In this document: positions 17,074 to 26,485 of the stretch, one piece after another
Layout of the letters: every line of letters begins with the position of its first letter
How positions within the stretch are numbered: the first letter of the stretch is position 1
Source: Chryseobacterium sp. G0162
Lineage (GTDB): Bacteria; Bacteroidota; Bacteroidia; Flavobacteriales; Weeksellaceae
Assembly: GCF_003815715.1 (NCBI RefSeq)
Contig: NZ_CP033922.1
Span: 62,001 to 126,000, forward strand
Length of the DNA stretch: 64,000 bases
Direction: 5' to 3'
The notes under the pieces: generated by a model
Databases searched by the model: none
What the model was told of the DNA's origin: nothing
What the model saw: only the letters and a program-made list of their open reading frames with translations
Position numbers and translations under genes: made by a program

Positions 17074-20000
17074 TTAGTTTTTATAGTTGTATTTCATTTC
17101 TTTCAACACATTTCCATTGGCATCGATCACTTTTTCAAGTCTGCCAACAGAATCATAAATATAATTTTCCCTGATTCCTGAAGGAGGAGTTATACTTCTA
17201 ACTCCCACCAAAGGATCATACGTGTAAGTGCTGATGTAGTAGCTTGCCAGTCTGAAATACGTACGAAATGCATCAAGTTTGCTCACAAGCTGAGCCTCTG
17301 CTTCTTCCGGTTGTAAATTATACAAAGCAGGATTAGCATCTTTTTCAGAGGCTAAAAGAATATCAGCAAACTGTGAAGGAGCACTCCCTTGAAGTTGGTC
17401 ATATGTGATACCCTCAACTTTCACAATAGGATATATTTTACTATAACCCCATACCAAAGAAACCGGGACTCCGCCTTTTGTGGTATATTGCAGCAGATTC
17501 CCTTTTTCATCATATTTATCATATTTAACATCATTACTCCAAGTACCAGCTGTAATATCATATGACTGGGCAGAGGTTGGTAGATAGTGGTCCTGACTAT
17601 CATATTTGGTTTGTGTAAAACTTAATGTTTTATTATCGGAAGTAACTTTTGAAGACAACGGAATTCCAGTCATGTTCTTATTGATCAAACGAGTGTTACC
17701 CAAATCATTTGCATAGTCATAATTGGTACTGATAATCTTACCATCAGATGTTGTTTGCTTACTTATATCCAGATCACCAGCAGCCGTATAAGATAATTCT
17801 GTCTTTTTATATAAAGATGAATTTCCAAAATAAGAGCTTTCCGTAGTCATTTTCAGCCTTCTTTTTCCGGTAATAAGGGGGGTAAAATAGAATTGATATT
17901 TTTTTACCGGCAGAGGATTTGAAGACGTGTGACCGGTGTAAGATAATCCAATTGTGGGACAGCCGGATAAAGCAAAAGGATAATAATTAGCATCAGGATC
18001 ATAGGGACCTGTGGATGTCTTTACAAGACTGAATGATGGATAAATTCCATAAGTATTTGGTAAATTATCATAGACGTTTAATGTGGAAGAAACTTTATTT
18101 TGGTTTTGATCAAATCTTTCTATCAATGTATTTTCTCCGTTAGATGGTACATCTACTTTCGGCAACCCTTTGAAATAAACACCTTCCTTGTTCTCAAAAT
18201 AATATTTTGTGGATCCTTTTGCTGTTCCGTCATTAATACTGATATCTTTCTCTGTCACCTCACTGTAACCAAAAGGCTTATTTCCTCCTATTCCGAAGTC
18301 ACTTGAATTTAGGGATAAATCATTAAAAATAGAGATGCTCTCACTAGGACATCCTCCTGTGATAGTAGAAAGCTGGGATTTATGCGTCGCACCGCTTATA
18401 ACATTAAGGGGTTGAAATTTATAAATTAATTTCCCTCCACTATAACTGTATTCTTTATGAGATAGCAGCTTATCCGCTTCATAATTCTTTATAGACTTTA
18501 CCCGTAGTCCATTTCCATAAGACAAGGAAGTGTCTATCTGAGGATCAACTTTATATTCCAAATTACATGAAACGATAGCTCTATGTGAAAGATCAGTACT
18601 ACGGTAATTAATACCATTTTGTACATAAATGTAATATTCAGTAGTAGGATCTGAATCATCAGACACCGTAAATTCTTCGTTCCAGGTTAGTTGATGGGTT
18701 TGATCGAAAACACCAGGCATAGTAACTCCCCAATCTTTAATAAGAGTTTCAACCTGTTGGCCATTAACAGTTTTTCTTTTACGAAGTTCTATTTTACATT
18801 TTATCATCTCATTCCAGCCATAGTAAGTTTCCGGAAATAAAGGTCCCATATAACCATCATATATTGTATTGTAAAATTTGATTGTCTTATTGGCACCTGT
18901 TAATTTAAACGGAACTCCTTTATTATAGGTAATCCCGCCAGGTTCTTCTCCTCTATGGTTTATGGTTTGGCTTCGCTTACCATCATCCAATTGTGCGTAA
19001 GTCGGAATAAATTGATTGGTAAAAGTATTGGATTCATATCCAAATTCTGTACGTGCTCCCGTAGGATATAAAATTTTCTCAAGAATATTTGTGTTTACAT
19101 AGCTAGGATCAGTGTACCTCATAGTACTGGCATAAGACGAAGGTGTCAATCCAACGTTTCGATAAGGACTTTGCTTATAATAATCAAAATAAGTAAGATT
19201 GGGAAGCAGTCCTGTACTGGTCGAACCATTATTATAACCATAAAAATCTCCACCTGCCATTTTTCCTGGCATAATACGCGCAGTATTATATTGGAAAGTA
19301 TATGCAGGAGTATAAACTTGCCCCCCTGACTGATTGTAGGTGATTTCCTGAACAGAATTTAAACGAAGCCTTTTGTTAATGTAGCCTTCTTCTGGTGTAT
19401 TGTTAACGGAATTAAATGGAAAATAATTCTGACTAAACACAAAACTTTTGATTTTTTTATTGCCATATTTTGGTAGAATATCAATAGAACTCAGCTTTTT
19501 AATCGGCGTTCCGGTGAAGTGTGGACGAATATCTTCTCTGTTATCTAAATTAAACTGTATTTTAGTATCTTCAGTTTCTATCCCGATCAAGGTTTTTTTA
19601 TCATTAATAACGGCATTAGAACTAACGTTTAAACTAGGGCTCGTTGTAAAATTTGTTAAATGAACAACTTGTGTAGGGTATTGCTGATAAGTACTTTCAT
19701 CCTGATAAGTGAAATTGATAGTCTTACCGCTGGTGAGTTCAATCTTTGAAACTTTAAACGTATATCCTAAATCGGTATATGATGTCTGGTCAGTCTTTGA
19801 TTGTTCAACGTCATAAAAATAGAATTTATCCCCTTTATTGGTAATCGCAATCCAACCATTGGTATTTCTTGAAAATTTAATATCGGCATTACTTTCTAAA
19901 AATAGAATTTCACTGCTATTTTCCGGATTATAGAAGAATCGACCCGTATAACCATAAAAATTGTAGGTGAAAATATCCGGTTGACCCTTTCTCTCTTTTA

Positions 20001-20529
20001 GCCTGTTTATAATATCAAAAGAATCATCAGTAAGAGGATGTGCACCTGTCATTCCTAAGGGATTATAGTCGTTAAATCCATTTTGCAGTCTGTACAAAGG
20101 CGTTTCCGAATATAAAGTCTGGAAGTTGCTTTTGAAAACATTATAGCCAGATGTACTGGCAAATCCGTCACCTCCTGTTATGAAATCTTCAAATCCCCTT
20201 ATTTCCTGTACAATAGTTCCTTCCGGCATGAAATTCCAGCCTAAACCAGCCCAGGTTGCTTCATCTGCAACTTTAATACCTGAAGTGTGATAGCTTAGTG
20301 TTAATGGAATTTCGATATGATCTACCTTTAGAGTGTAAAGAGGTATTGAAACTTCCGCAGTTCCTGTGTAATATCCTACTGGAACATCTCCAAACCTGCC
20401 TAACAATGCGACTTCGGGAGAAGTTGGAACACTTTTAACGCCGGGATCATACTGATCAACTGATGTTTGTCCAAAGGCATTATTTAAAGTAGCTAATAAT
20501 AGAATTATAGCTATGGTACTTTTTTTCAT
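17074..20529 (-). CDS. Large secreted RHS/YD-repeat shell protein
   Basis: 1151 residues with a Sec signal peptide (about 1-20, ending AFGQ). The N-terminus (SIPLYTLKVDHIEIPLTLSY, GLGWNFMPEG) is the SpvB-like opening common in Bacteroidetes RHS proteins. YD-type repeats follow, the last being IYDSVGRLEKVIDANGNVLK near 1120-1145. There is no RHS core DPDG motif and no tip domain, so it is not itself a toxin. In Flavobacteriia such proteins precede DUF6443/RHS toxins; together they may build the encapsulating shell or its carrier. It is separated by ten bases from the T9SS gene upstream and five bases from the toxin gene downstream. Confidence 0.8.
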   Translation of the reverse strand: MKKSTIAIILLLATLNNAFGQTSVDQYDPGVKSVPTSPEVALLGRFGDVPVGYYTGTAEVSIPLYTLKVDHIEIPLTLSYHTSGIKVADEATWAGLGWNFMPEGTIVQEIRGFEDFITGGDGFASTSGYNVFKSNFQTLYSETPLYRLQNGFNDYNPLGMTGAHPLTDDSFDIINRLKERKGQPDIFTYNFYGYTGRFFYNPENSSEILFLESNADIKFSRNTNGWIAITNKGDKFYFYDVEQSKTDQTSYTDLGYTFKVSKIELTSGKTINFTYQDESTYQQYPTQVVHLTNFTTSPSLNVSSNAVINDKKTLIGIETEDTKIQFNLDNREDIRPHFTGTPIKKLSSIDILPKYGNKKIKSFVFSQNYFPFNSVNNTPEEGYINKRLRLNSVQEITYNQSGGQVYTPAYTFQYNTARIMPGKMAGGDFYGYNNGSTSTGLLPNLTYFDYYKQSPYRNVGLTPSSYASTMRYTDPSYVNTNILEKILYPTGARTEFGYESNTFTNQFIPTYAQLDDGKRSQTINHRGEEPGGITYNKGVPFKLTGANKTIKFYNTIYDGYMGPLFPETYYGWNEMIKCKIELRKRKTVNGQQVETLIKDWGVTMPGVFDQTHQLTWNEEFTVSDDSDPTTEYYIYVQNGINYRSTDLSHRAIVSCNLEYKVDPQIDTSLSYGNGLRVKSIKNYEADKLLSHKEYSYSGGKLIYKFQPLNVISGATHKSQLSTITGGCPSESISIFNDLSLNSSDFGIGGNKPFGYSEVTEKDISINDGTAKGSTKYYFENKEGVYFKGLPKVDVPSNGENTLIERFDQNQNKVSSTLNVYDNLPNTYGIYPSFSLVKTSTGPYDPDANYYPFALSGCPTIGLSYTGHTSSNPLPVKKYQFYFTPLITGKRRLKMTTESSYFGNSSLYKKTELSYTAAGDLDISKQTTSDGKIISTNYDYANDLGNTRLINKNMTGIPLSSKVTSDNKTLSFTQTKYDSQDHYLPTSAQSYDITAGTWSNDVKYDKYDEKGNLLQYTTKGGVPVSLVWGYSKIYPIVKVEGITYDQLQGSAPSQFADILLASEKDANPALYNLQPEEAEAQLVSKLDAFRTYFRLASYYISTYTYDPLVGVRSITPPSGIRENYIYDSVGRLEKVIDANGNVLKEMKYNYKN

Positions 20530-20539
20530 GAAATTAGTT

Positions 20540-22081
20540 TTATTTTTTTATCAGCTTAGCATTCGCTGTTTTGTTGGCATCTGTTTTAATTGTTAATAGA
20601 TATGCTCCCTGGACCAAAGCCTGGGTATTGATTTTAGTCACTCGGTTCTTTGTTTTCAAGTTTTGAAGTTGTCTTCCGCTCATGTCATACAGTAGAATAT
20701 CAGCATCTTTAAAATCAAAGCCGATTTCTACATAAGCATAATCTGTGACCGGATTTGGGTAAATTTTAATGTCATATTTTTCAATCAGGTCATTCACCTG
20801 CTTATCCCTCAACTTGACAATCTTCCAATTCTCTTTTCCCAGTTCCTCTGCACTGGTTCCGGCAAGAACAATGGAACCGTCCTTGTTGAGTTTCAGATCT
20901 GAAAGTCTTTCTTCTTTCTTTCTGGATTCTCCTTTGACATGTTTTCGCCACTGTTCATTGCCGTTGCCATCTAAATATAACATCCAGAAGGTCTCATCAT
21001 CGGTTTCTATTCTCCCTTCAGCTTGAGTATAACCACCTAATAAAATTCCTTTCGACGATTTATCGTCTGCTGAATGAATGACGCTCATTCCCATCAGTAC
21101 ATCACGGTTTTTAAAACTGAAGGATTTCTGCCATTGCTCCTCTCCTCTTTCATTCAAAGCAATTAGCCAGAGGTCTGTGCCTTCTTCCAGACCAACCGTT
21201 TTATTGCCTGTTCTTTCGGATCTGGATTCTCCACCAATGACAAATCCATTTAAAGTTAAGGCCAGGGTTCTGATATGGTCATCATCTTTTCCTCCGAAAT
21301 TCTTTTCCCATTCTACTTTTCCACTTTTGTCCATCTTAATGACCCAGTAGTCACCTTCACCATAATTTTCGGTTTTTTTTGTTCCTCCTACCGGACTTCG
21401 GGAATAGATTCCCAGTAAGGCACCACCATCTCTGGTAGGGATCATCTTTTCTACTTCGTCCAAACCCTTACCTCCTAGAATAACTTGTGACTGCTCTTTT
21501 CCGTCTTTATCAAGCTTAATAATTAAAATATCTTTAGAACCATATCCTTTGGGCGAATTTTGAACATTTCCGGCTACAAAGAATCCCAGGTCTATAGTTT
21601 GAACAACTGCCCTGGCTTCTTCATCTGAAGAAGACCCAACTGTCCGCTGCCATAATTCATCTCCGAATTCATTCAATCTTATAAGCCACATATCCGAACC
21701 TCCCCTTGAGATGTCTTTTTTGTCCAAACCTTTCCCCGAATAGGATGTTCCAGCCATTAAAAATCCGCCTTCCTGAGTCGCCACAATAGCTGATAGATAG
21801 TCATGATTGTTTCCTGCAAAATATTTTCCCCATACCTCTTCTCCCTGCTGGTTTAATTTGACCAAATGGAAATCATAGCCGTTGTTCTGCCTGTTTCCTG
21901 CCACAAGCTTAGAAGATTGAATGGAACTGCCAGAGATTAAGTACTGTTGATCTATGGTTGTTGTAACCTGGTTTAGAAAATCCTGAGTGGACGATTTAAT
22001 ATCTTTTTGCCATAGGACTTCCTGTCCTTGCAATTGAAATGTCATCCATAATAATGACATCCATAATAAATGTTTTTTCAT
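20540..22081 (-). CDS. T9SS type A sorting domain protein with repeated WQK/GG beta-propeller-like blades
   Basis: 513 residues: a Sec signal peptide (MKKHLLWMSLLWMTFQLQGQ), then seven or so related blocks of the form G-x-D-x-W-x-x-x-L/M-x-x-x-G-x-x-x-W-x-x-x-F-G-G (about 40-430), likely a beta-propeller. The C-terminal sorting domain from about 440 has KIYPNPVTDYAYV, LYDMSGRQL and a final KLIKK, which directs export through the type IX system and attachment to the outer surface. It is the first gene of the RHS operon. A role as surface anchor or export partner for the RHS proteins, which have no sorting domain themselves, is inference. Confidence 0.85.
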   Translation of the reverse strand: MKKHLLWMSLLWMTFQLQGQEVLWQKDIKSSTQDFLNQVTTTIDQQYLISGSSIQSSKLVAGNRQNNGYDFHLVKLNQQGEEVWGKYFAGNNHDYLSAIVATQEGGFLMAGTSYSGKGLDKKDISRGGSDMWLIRLNEFGDELWQRTVGSSSDEEARAVVQTIDLGFFVAGNVQNSPKGYGSKDILIIKLDKDGKEQSQVILGGKGLDEVEKMIPTRDGGALLGIYSRSPVGGTKKTENYGEGDYWVIKMDKSGKVEWEKNFGGKDDDHIRTLALTLNGFVIGGESRSERTGNKTVGLEEGTDLWLIALNERGEEQWQKSFSFKNRDVLMGMSVIHSADDKSSKGILLGGYTQAEGRIETDDETFWMLYLDGNGNEQWRKHVKGESRKKEERLSDLKLNKDGSIVLAGTSAEELGKENWKIVKLRDKQVNDLIEKYDIKIYPNPVTDYAYVEIGFDFKDADILLYDMSGRQLQNLKTKNRVTKINTQALVQGAYLLTIKTDANKTANAKLIKK

Positions 22082-24134
22082 AGTTAGCTTGTTGAGTCGA
22101 TAGAATCAACGACAATAATTTTTTGTAAAAGTAAATCGGGATAACGACAAAAGGCGTCGTATTATGAAAATAGTGATTTTTGATTCTGACAATAAATCTT
22201 CCGATTCGTTATCTTAATGAAGATCAAATATAAATTTCAAGTATTCTTTCACAGGTTAATAATTTTCGACCGCTAATCTATAAAAAAAAGAAATATGTTG
22301 ATAGTTTTTATTGTTAACCTTTTAATTCAATTTATATTTATTATTAAGTTATAGAATAATTCAGCTAAGCACTAAATAATTATTAGCTGTAAATTAGCTA
22401 AGAGATAATTTGAATATTATCAAGATAGTTGATGCATTATAATTACAAGTAGCAACATCAAGCAATCTTCAGCAAATCTTAAATAGATAATAGTGGTATT
22501 CTACTACGGACAATAAGGTAAAAATTTTCTATATTAATCAAAGCTAATAAGGTGAGCTAATAAAGTCTAAAAACCATACAAACCGAATTAACCGGAAATG
22601 AGAATAGTACATATTTCTGATATTCCTTGATCTGACAAAATTTTGAACATTTTGAATCTGAGTATCGCGAAGCTTTATTAAATATCCTTGAAGATATACA
22701 TAATAGAATTGCCATTATGGAGGTTTTGATAGACCGAGTTGGCCATTCCTTGCTTAAGATGAAACAATTCAAGGATACAACTGCCGATTCCTCTGAAATA
22801 TTCGAAAATGAATTCCTGTATACGGTTTAATGATGTTTTGTAACGCTTCAAATATTCTGTGCGCAAATTTTGACCAACCAATATTTCAACTCTATAATTA
22901 AGCTCTTTAAAGATAAGAATTAGTATTCTTTGTTCTATATCCGTTCCAAGCAGTTTAAATTTTAAACTAACCATTCTCCTTTTTCAATATCTCGTAGAGT
23001 GTATAGTAAACATCTTGTTTCAAAGTCTTGAGGTAAATATTCAATATTTTGGATTCTTGCGAATTACCCGCCGCTTTATGTAATTTTTTACAGTTAAAAA
23101 ATTATATGCATAGCAAATACGGGGCGGTCAATAAAAATATCTTGGCATTAATTAAAATCTTCATTCAACAATGAAAGACATTCGAAGACAACCATATTTA
23201 TTTTGATTGTTGTGTATCCGAAAAAATTATATTGAAAAAAATTTTAAAACTTCACGAAATTAATTGCCAAATTACGGTTAAACAATTCTTGTTTAATTTG
23301 GGTCGATCAAACCAAATCTATTGATAAAAGTGTTTGAAGATACATTCGTCTTGGTCACAAGACCGATATTTGAAGATTTCATTCTTAAATATCGTTTTTT
23401 TAATCTCTTTTGCACCGCAAAGTCTCCCAGCTTTGAAGTAAGCTTAAATCAAATGCTCTATTCTATTATCAAAAAGGATAAGAACATTCTTCATATTTAT
23501 TTGTGCTCCGAGTAAGGCGGAGGCTAAATTTTCTTGTACCTGCTTAATTTAAAAATTTAGTTATTTTCTAATTATATTTCCAAAATATTATGGTCTTTCT
23601 TGCACCTAGGAATATTTTTCAAAAAACAAAAGTAAACGGAATAATCAGAGGGTATCTTTGGAGAGAAATTCTTTTATGCCATATTTCTTTTGGACCTGTT
23701 GATAGATATAACTGCCATTTTCAACCTAAGAACCTACCTTCAATTTAAAGACAATGCTGTAGTCTCCTTGTGTTCATTTTTTACTTTTTAATTCTTGATT
23801 TTTCATGATAATTTGATTAATTGTCAACTTATTTCAGGACGAGACATTTATATAAATTTTGAAATCAAAACGGCTTATCTCTAGAATTAAAATATTCATA
23901 TACACTTTCTATTCGCAATAAATCTTCTTTAAAAAAATTCGAGAAATCATCCGCTGGGGCTACCATGCAGGAATAAATTATTTACCTATCAATATTTTGA
24001 GAAAGCACTTCTCAGTTGCTATATAGGAGCCGGGCAGCATTATATGCCTGGACATTGGAAAAATGCAGCTATTAATTTACAGTTACCTTTCCAAATTATA
24101 AAAAGCTGCTTATTACTATTTTATACTTAATTAG
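22082..24134. other. About 2 kb gene-poor region
   Basis: No supportable gene. Two stretches look like decayed coding sequence on the plus strand: 22566-22830 reads KTIQTELTGNENSTYF, two TGA stops, then HFESEYREALLNILEDIHNR and a helix-rich end at 22828-22830; and about 23935-24129 gives, in two overlapping frames, EIIRWGYHAGINYLPINI and QHYMPGHWKNAAINLQLPF. Neither has a start or a recognised family. A minus-strand frame at 22678-22974 (98 codons) is open but lies opposite the first stretch and is hydrophobic without pattern. The promoter region of the T9SS-RHS operon must lie at the left end. Confidence 0.4.
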
Positions 24135-24165
24135 TTGAAATTAAAACTAATTTTCCGTACATTTG
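24135..24165 (+). promoter_or_regulatory. Bacteroidetes-type promoter of the MarR/UspA pair
   Basis: TTG at 24135-24137, a 20-base spacer, then TACATTTG at 24158-24165 matches the -33/-7 form (TTG, TAnnTTTG) used by the Bacteroidetes primary sigma factor. It is 51 bases before the MarR start codon. Confidence 0.6.
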
Positions 24166-24215
24166 TTAGGGAGCATCAATCTGGAAACTAAGATTTCACC
24201 TTATTAAAAAAAGAT

Positions 24216-24665
24216 ATGTCTGAGAAACAAAATAACCTGTCCGAAATAGCCTTAGAACTAGGCTGGGCAATGACTGAAATGAAAAGTCGCTTACGGCAAA
24301 AAATTCAGGCTTGCGTTAACGAGTATGATCCGGATCTTTCCGTTGAACTGGTTGAAATTCTTGGACTTCTATCCCGTAATGATGGAATCAATCAACAAGA
24401 AATAGCCAACAAAGTAAGTAAAGATAAATCAAGCATCACCTATCTTATTAATGCCCTTGTAAAAAGAGAACTGGTAGAACGGGTTGCTTATAAAAACGAC
24501 CGAAGAAACAAGCAGATCTTTCTTACTTCAAAAGGGAAAAAGCTTGTAGAAAAAGTGTATCCATGGGCACTGGAGCTGTATAAAAGAGCAGCAGGAGACC
24601 TTCATGAAGACGAAATCAACAAAGCTCTTCTTTTAGTAAAAAAAATGACTGCTAATTTAGAATAA
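24216..24665 (+). CDS. MarR family transcriptional regulator
   Basis: 149 residues with the MarR winged helix: ILGLLSRNDGINQQEIANKV and DKSSITYLINALVKRELVER (about 48-92), wing at VAYKNDRRNKQIFLTSKGKK. N- and C-terminal helices give the dimer interface. It is followed 21 bases later by a universal stress protein gene and probably controls that operon and itself. The ligand is unknown. The start is supported by the promoter at 24135-24165. Confidence 0.9.
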   Translation: MSEKQNNLSEIALELGWAMTEMKSRLRQKIQACVNEYDPDLSVELVEILGLLSRNDGINQQEIANKVSKDKSSITYLINALVKRELVERVAYKNDRRNKQIFLTSKGKKLVEKVYPWALELYKRAAGDLHEDEINKALLLVKKMTANLE

Positions 24666-24686
24666 TCAGGATTAAAAATAGATAAC

Positions 24687-25535
24687 ATGAGAACAATCCT
24701 TGTACCTATTGACTTTACACCAACTACAGAAAATGCTGTAAAAGTCGCCGCTGAGTGGGCAAAAAATTATAATTACCAAAACATTATTCTTTTAAAGATT
24801 GCCGGAGAATCTGAATTTGATTACCTGCATATTGCAGAAGGCCATTCATTTGTCAATGAAGAAAGTGTTAACAGCCTTTTAGAAAGAACAGAACTACGAT
24901 TTGACCAGTTAAGTAAGATCGCTGCAGAGATTTCATCAGAGGTAAAAGTCTCCAGACTTTTAAGTGATTGGGCACTGACAAGAAGCATCAATGAGGTATT
25001 GAAAAATCAGCCGACAATCGAAATGATTATTTTGGGAAGTGATGATTCCACTTCTTCCCATGAAAGTTTTGTTTCCGATAATATTATCAGTATTGCAAGA
25101 ACAAGCCCGGTTAAAACCTTGATTGTTCCTAATAGCTATCAATACAGCAGTATTAATAATATTGTGATTCCTTGTGATGTCAATGGAATTAAAAAACTTG
25201 AAAGACTGTTTCAGCACAAATCAATAATTCAGAAACAGGATGTGCGTTTATCATTCCTGAATATCAATACTAAAGAAAAAACTGACATCAATGCTGATAA
25301 AAAGAAAGAACTGGAAGACTATATTCGTCAGCATTTAACGGAAATTCCCAGCAGTATTTATTATTCTTATGATGAAAATGTGATCAATGGGATTTTGACT
25401 TTTACCACTTCCAACAATACTGATCTTATTATTGCTTTACCGGGCAGACATAGCTTCCTTTATTATATGGCGAACAGAAGTATTTCTGAAGGGCTTTATC
25501 AAAATACCCATTTACCTGTTTTGATTTTGAAATAA
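24687..25535 (+). CDS. Universal stress protein, two tandem UspA domains
   Basis: 282 residues. Domain 1 (1-145) begins MRTILVPIDFTPTTENAVKV and ends with the loop IILGSDDSTSSHESFVSDNI and SPVKTLIVPN. Domain 2 (150-282) begins NNIVIPCDVNGI and ends LPVLILK. The ATP-loop pattern G-x2-G-x9-G-S/T is degenerate in both domains (no second Gly in GSDDS), so nucleotide binding is doubtful. It is a cytoplasmic stress-tolerance protein, co-transcribed with the MarR gene upstream. A good hairpin terminator follows at 25575. Confidence 0.88.
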   Translation: MRTILVPIDFTPTTENAVKVAAEWAKNYNYQNIILLKIAGESEFDYLHIAEGHSFVNEESVNSLLERTELRFDQLSKIAAEISSEVKVSRLLSDWALTRSINEVLKNQPTIEMIILGSDDSTSSHESFVSDNIISIARTSPVKTLIVPNSYQYSSINNIVIPCDVNGIKKLERLFQHKSIIQKQDVRLSFLNINTKEKTDINADKKKELEDYIRQHLTEIPSSIYYSYDENVINGILTFTTSNNTDLIIALPGRHSFLYYMANRSISEGLYQNTHLPVLILK

Positions 25536-25574
25536 AACTTTGATTTAATATTAACATAGTAAATGTAAAAAATG

Positions 25575-25622
25575 GAGTCCGTCTCACAAATAGTGAACAC
25601 GGATTCTTTTCTTTTTATTTTA
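25575..25622 (+). terminator. Rho-independent terminator of the MarR/UspA operon
   Basis: GAGTCCGT (25575-25582) pairs with ACGGATTC (25599-25606) with one G-U, followed by TTTTCTTTTTATTTTA. It lies 40 bases after the stop codon. Confidence 0.7.
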
Positions 25623-25740
25623 TCGACCTCTTTTTCAAATTTAGTAATTCTTAAACTATATAAAGAAGTCTATAGAATACCTTCGAGCAGGTCTCAGAAT
25701 ATTACTTTTTAAAATTAAATTAAGAGAGAAACTTCTGAGG

Positions 25741-26430
25741 TCATGCTTCTTTAAATGAATACTCATCATACACTGTATTGATAAGCTGATCTGAATCAAT
25801 ATTTCGAGAAAAAATAGGATAATGAAACCGATCCAGTTTATTAAGAAGATGTATCAGATTCATCTTTTCCTTGTGACTAAGATTTCCTGCAACAATATGA
25901 GTAGCCTGACGGATTTTCTCCATTTGTTTTTCCAAAATCATCAGTCCTCTTTCGGAAATACGGATTAATTTACTGCGCTTGTCCAAATCAGAATCTGTCT
26001 GTTCAATAAATCCCTGACGTAACAGCCTTGCAATAATGAGCATCCCTACCGGTTTATCCTGAATATTTTTCTTGATCAGAGCCATTTTGGGCATCTCTCC
26101 GAAAGCTTTTAAATTGATTAAATAAATAAAGTCTTCCTGAGTTGAAAATTCAGAATCTGATATGGCGGACTTTGAGTAGGTTTTCGCATATCGGTTAAGA
26201 TGAACAAGCAATGTACTTATGGCACTTTCCGGTGTTCTCCCATTCTCCTTCCCTTCCCAGTAAGGTTCTTCAGAATGATCTTCCTTCCCGGCATTCTCCT
26301 TATCAGAAATCCATGCTTTAAAGCCCTGAATAGTTCCCGGGTACAAATCAGGATAAGCATCGACTTCCGTTTCAAAATCCTGCAACAGGTCTATGAAGTC
26401 TTTAATAAGCGTATAATTCATTCGTTTCAA
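25741..26430 (-). CDS. MarR family transcriptional regulator (HemH-linked)
   Basis: 229 residues, longer than usual MarR proteins because of an N-terminal helical extension of about 75 residues. The winged helix is at about 115-185 (EDFIYLINLKAFGEMPKMAL, KPVGMLIIARLLRQGFIEQ, DLDKRSKLIRISERG). It lies 55 bases downstream of hemH on the same strand and may be co-transcribed with hemH and the photolyase gene, suggesting control by heme, porphyrin or light stress; the signal is not visible in the sequence. Confidence 0.8.
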   Translation of the reverse strand: MKRMNYTLIKDFIDLLQDFETEVDAYPDLYPGTIQGFKAWISDKENAGKEDHSEEPYWEGKENGRTPESAISTLLVHLNRYAKTYSKSAISDSEFSTQEDFIYLINLKAFGEMPKMALIKKNIQDKPVGMLIIARLLRQGFIEQTDSDLDKRSKLIRISERGLMILEKQMEKIRQATHIVAGNLSHKEKMNLIHLLNKLDRFHYPIFSRNIDSDQLINTVYDEYSFKEA

Positions 26431-26485
26431 ATAGTCTACAAAAATACCTAATTTCCTAAAAAATAATTACAATATATACTCAAAA

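Noticed and set aside
22557..22974. Minus-strand open frames of 71 and 98 codons
   Set aside because: They lie opposite a more protein-like plus-strand trace, have no recognisable family, and one overlaps the other in a different frame.
23321..23515. 64-codon open frame on the plus strand
   Set aside because: No family, biased composition, no promoter or neighbour that would support it.
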